A stretch of DNA of 6,311 nucleotides from NCBI GenBank assembly GCA_041588495.1, contig JBFGWM010000166.1, positions 1 to 6,311 of the forward strand, written 5' to 3'. Below the pieces are notes generated by a model. It was not told where the DNA came from. It did not search any database and saw nothing but the letters and a program-made list of their open reading frames with translations. Positions 5,035 to 6,311 of this stretch are shown one piece after another. The stretch's first letter is position 1, and each line of letters begins with the position of its first letter. This DNA comes from JBFGWM01 sp041588495 (GTDB lineage Bacteria; Pseudomonadota; Gammaproteobacteria; Pseudomonadales; JBFGWM01). Position numbers and translations under genes: made by a program.

Positions 5035-5472
5035 TTACCGCGCGTCGTAGCGCTGCAGGGCGCGGCGCCGCTGCCGGTATTCGTGTTCCGCCTCCGCGAT
5101 CATCCGTTCGTACTCATCGCGGGCCTCGCCGGGCCTGCCCGCCCGCTCCTTCCTGGCAAAAGCGCGAACCGCCTCGTGGCGCTTGCGCTCATATTCCTGG
5201 CGGGCCGCCTCGAGTTCCTGTGACCGGTCGGTCGAAGATTCGGCGAACCGAAGCCCCCGATCCCCCGGAGCGTGGCGGAATCCCGTCGCAAGATCCCGGT
5301 GGCTCCCGCCACGACGCGCGGCATCCGGTCCGACGATGTGGTGGCCGATGGCATCCAGGATGCCCCGCCAGGCGGACGGTTCCCCGCCCGGCTGCGCCGA
5401 GGCGGCCAGTGGATACAGGAGCACGAGCGGGAGCAGGAAACCCGCCAGTCGACGTCGTGCCATCGGAATCAT
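5035..5472 (-). CDS. Small exported charged protein, probable coiled coil, function unknown
   Basis: Encodes 145 aa from ATG 5472; an ATG at 5463 is a possible alternative, and both give a signal peptide. The N-terminus has a basic stretch (ARRR), a hydrophobic core (LAGFLLPLVLLYPLA) and a cleavage motif ASA before QPGG, at about residue 26, so the product is probably periplasmic. No lipobox cysteine is present. Residues about 30-80 are Gly/Arg-rich and probably flexible. Residues about 82-143 are very rich in Glu, Arg, Lys and Ala with heptad-like spacing (SQELEAARQEYERKRHEAVR and later DEYERMIAEAEHEYRQRRRA), suggesting a long helix or coiled coil. I recognise no family. It lies between the receiver gene (convergent) and the GGDEF gene (same strand, 137 bp upstream), with its own promoter candidate. 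Homology to exported scaffold or adaptor-type proteins is possible but unsupported. Confidence 0.72.
   Translation of the reverse strand: MIPMARRRLAGFLLPLVLLYPLAASAQPGGEPSAWRGILDAIGHHIVGPDAARRGGSHRDLATGFRHAPGDRGLRFAESSTDRSQELEAARQEYERKRHEAVRAFARKERAGRPGEARDEYERMIAEAEHEYRQRRRALQRYDAR
5094..5106. repeat. 13-bp direct repeat, copy 2 (CCGCGATCATCCG)
   Basis: Second exact copy of 5011-5023, inside the 3' part of the small exported-protein gene, where the minus strand reads through ERMIAE. Confidence 0.5.
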
Positions 5473-5514
5473 GAATCACCCGCTTCGCCATGCAGAATCG
5501 CACCCGGTCCTATT

Positions 5515-5543
5515 AATTTACCGGGCGGTAGGTGAAAACGCAA
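5515..5543 (-). promoter_or_regulatory. Sigma-70-like promoter for the small exported protein
   Basis: On the minus strand, -35 TTGCGT (5543-5538), a 17-nt spacer and -10 TAAATT (5520-5515). The -10 lies in a short AT-rich patch that stands out from the GC-rich surroundings. Transcription would begin near 5508, about 36 nt before the ATG at 5472. The -35 overlaps the hairpin behind the GGDEF gene. Confidence 0.4.
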
Positions 5544-5562
5544 TTGCCCTGCGGCCGGCAAT
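5543..5562 (-). terminator. Possible terminator of the GGDEF gene
   Basis: ATTGCC (5543-5548) pairs with GGCAAT (5557-5562) across an 8-nt loop. On the minus strand it is followed by TGCGTTTTC, so a short T-run comes soon after the stem. It lies 48 nt beyond the GGDEF stop. The 6-bp stem makes it weak. Confidence 0.35.
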
Positions 5563-5609
5563 CTGGGAAAGGGGAAGCGAGGGGACGATGGCCGGGGCCC
5601 GCAACGGAA

Positions 5610-6260
5610 TCAGTTGCCGCTCGCGGGCGCCTCGAGACTCTCGTAGGAGCGGCACTGGTTACGGCCGTTTTCCTTGGCGTGGTACAGGGCCTGGTCCGCG
5701 CGGCTGATCAGCTTCAGTTGCTTGTCGCCGGACCGCAACGCCGTGTAACCGAGGGAAATGGTCACCCGGCCGATCTTCGGGAACTGGGACGTGGCGACCT
5801 TCTCCCGGAAACGATCGAGAATGCCCTGGGCGGACTCGCCCTCGACCGCGTTCAGCAACACCACGAACTCCTCGCCACCGAAGCGGAACAGCAGGTCGGA
5901 GTCACGCAGTGAGCGCTGCATCAGGCGCGAGAAATGCAACAGCACCTCGTCGCCGTACAGGTGACCGTACTTGTCGTTGACCTGCTTGAAGTGGTCGATG
6001 TCCATGATGACGAAGTACTTGCGGAAGTTCTGCTGGGCCATGCTGTCGGCCTGCGAAGCCATCTCCAGCGCCAGGCGGCTCATGCGGTCGTCGTAGGTCT
6101 GGCGGTTGAGCAGCCCGGTCAGCGGGTCGTGGGAACTGCGGTGCAGCAGCGTGAAGATGTTGGCGTAGCTCTCCAGCAGCGCGCTGTTGAGCGACGAGAT
6201 CTCGCGGTGGCGGGTCATGTTGACCAGCAGGCCGTACTCGTCGAGGGTCGCTCTGTTCAT
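5610..6260 (-). CDS. GGDEF-domain diguanylate cyclase, possibly missing part of its N-terminus
   Basis: The frame gives 216 aa from ATG 6260 and is closed upstream by an in-frame TGA two codons before. The linker helix and DPLTGLLNR motif (45-53) are followed by MDIDHFKQVND (86-96), the active-site signature GGEEF (128-132), and VTISLGYTAL (167-176). The allosteric I-site RxxD (Arg119 to Asp122) sits five residues before GGEEF, so product inhibition is likely. The enzyme should make c-di-GMP from two GTP in the cytoplasm, influencing biofilm or motility. It has no transmembrane segment or full sensor domain: the first 44 residues look like the helix that links a sensor to GGDEF. The start is weak: no clear ribosome binding site, rare AGA as third codon, and a plausible coding frame entering from upstream. 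The true gene may therefore extend past 6311. Confidence 0.9.
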   Translation of the reverse strand: MNRATLDEYGLLVNMTRHREISSLNSALLESYANIFTLLHRSSHDPLTGLLNRQTYDDRMSRLALEMASQADSMAQQNFRKYFVIMDIDHFKQVNDKYGHLYGDEVLLHFSRLMQRSLRDSDLLFRFGGEEFVVLLNAVEGESAQGILDRFREKVATSQFPKIGRVTISLGYTALRSGDKQLKLISRADQALYHAKENGRNQCRSYESLEAPASGN

Positions 6261-6311
6261 GAATCAGCCAGTCGTTCCGGTTCCGCCCTTCAGGATAGAC
6301 CGCCGGCTGCG
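6261..6311 (-). other. Window edge: open frame running towards the GGDEF gene
   Basis: On the minus strand a frame open from the window edge reads QPAVYPEGRNRNDWLIHE across 6309-6256. This is protein-like, with mostly G/C third positions. It is one frame off the GGDEF frame. It could be the end of the GGDEF protein's own N-terminal domain (with a frameshift) or part of a separate upstream gene; only 17 codons are visible. Confidence 0.3.

Noticed and set aside
5601..5617. GCAAC-N7-GTTGC inverted repeat at the end of the GGDEF gene
   Set aside because: Only 5 bp, overlaps the stop codon and has no T-run; the hairpin at 5543-5562 is the better terminator candidate.

Overview
The window is high-GC chromosomal DNA, with strong G/C preference at third codon positions. 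The protein types (CNNM/CorC-like transporter, TetR and AraC regulators, lone receiver domain, GGDEF enzyme with an intact I-site) suggest a proteobacterium, most likely a gammaproteobacterium. That placement is inference from gene style only. No rRNA, tRNA, CRISPR array, transposase or integrase is visible.

Layout. (1) 129-1289 (+): an exported alpha/beta hydrolase, starting at GTG with a clear ribosome binding site. (2) 1352-2479 (-): a CNNM/DUF21 membrane protein with a CBS pair, convergent with the hydrolase across a hairpin. (3) 2587-3162 (-): a TetR-family repressor directly upstream of the CNNM gene. A 20-bp palindrome (2523-2542) lies between them. (4) 3163-3564: a roughly 400-bp lower-GC divergent regulatory region with five TCGGA/TCCGA half-sites, a 7-bp-arm inverted repeat and a 12-bp direct repeat. 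(5) 3565-5006 (+): an AraC-type regulator, then a 37-codon cysteine-rich small ORF, then a single-domain response regulator. The small ORF starts 15 nt after the AraC stop and overlaps the receiver start by ATGA, so the three look like one transcript. (6) 5035-5472 (-): a small exported, highly charged, probably coiled-coil protein of unknown function, convergent with the receiver gene across a strong hairpin. (7) 5610-6260 (-): a GGDEF diguanylate cyclase whose N-terminus may continue past the window edge in another frame.

Functionally this is a regulatory neighbourhood: a one-component repressor, an AraC-like activator, a phosphoreceiver and a c-di-GMP synthase. The TetR protein may control itself, the CNNM gene and/or the divergent AraC operon. 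The most novel-looking element is the AraC / Cys-rich small ORF / receiver arrangement. No known defence, secondary-metabolite or mobile system is recognisable.
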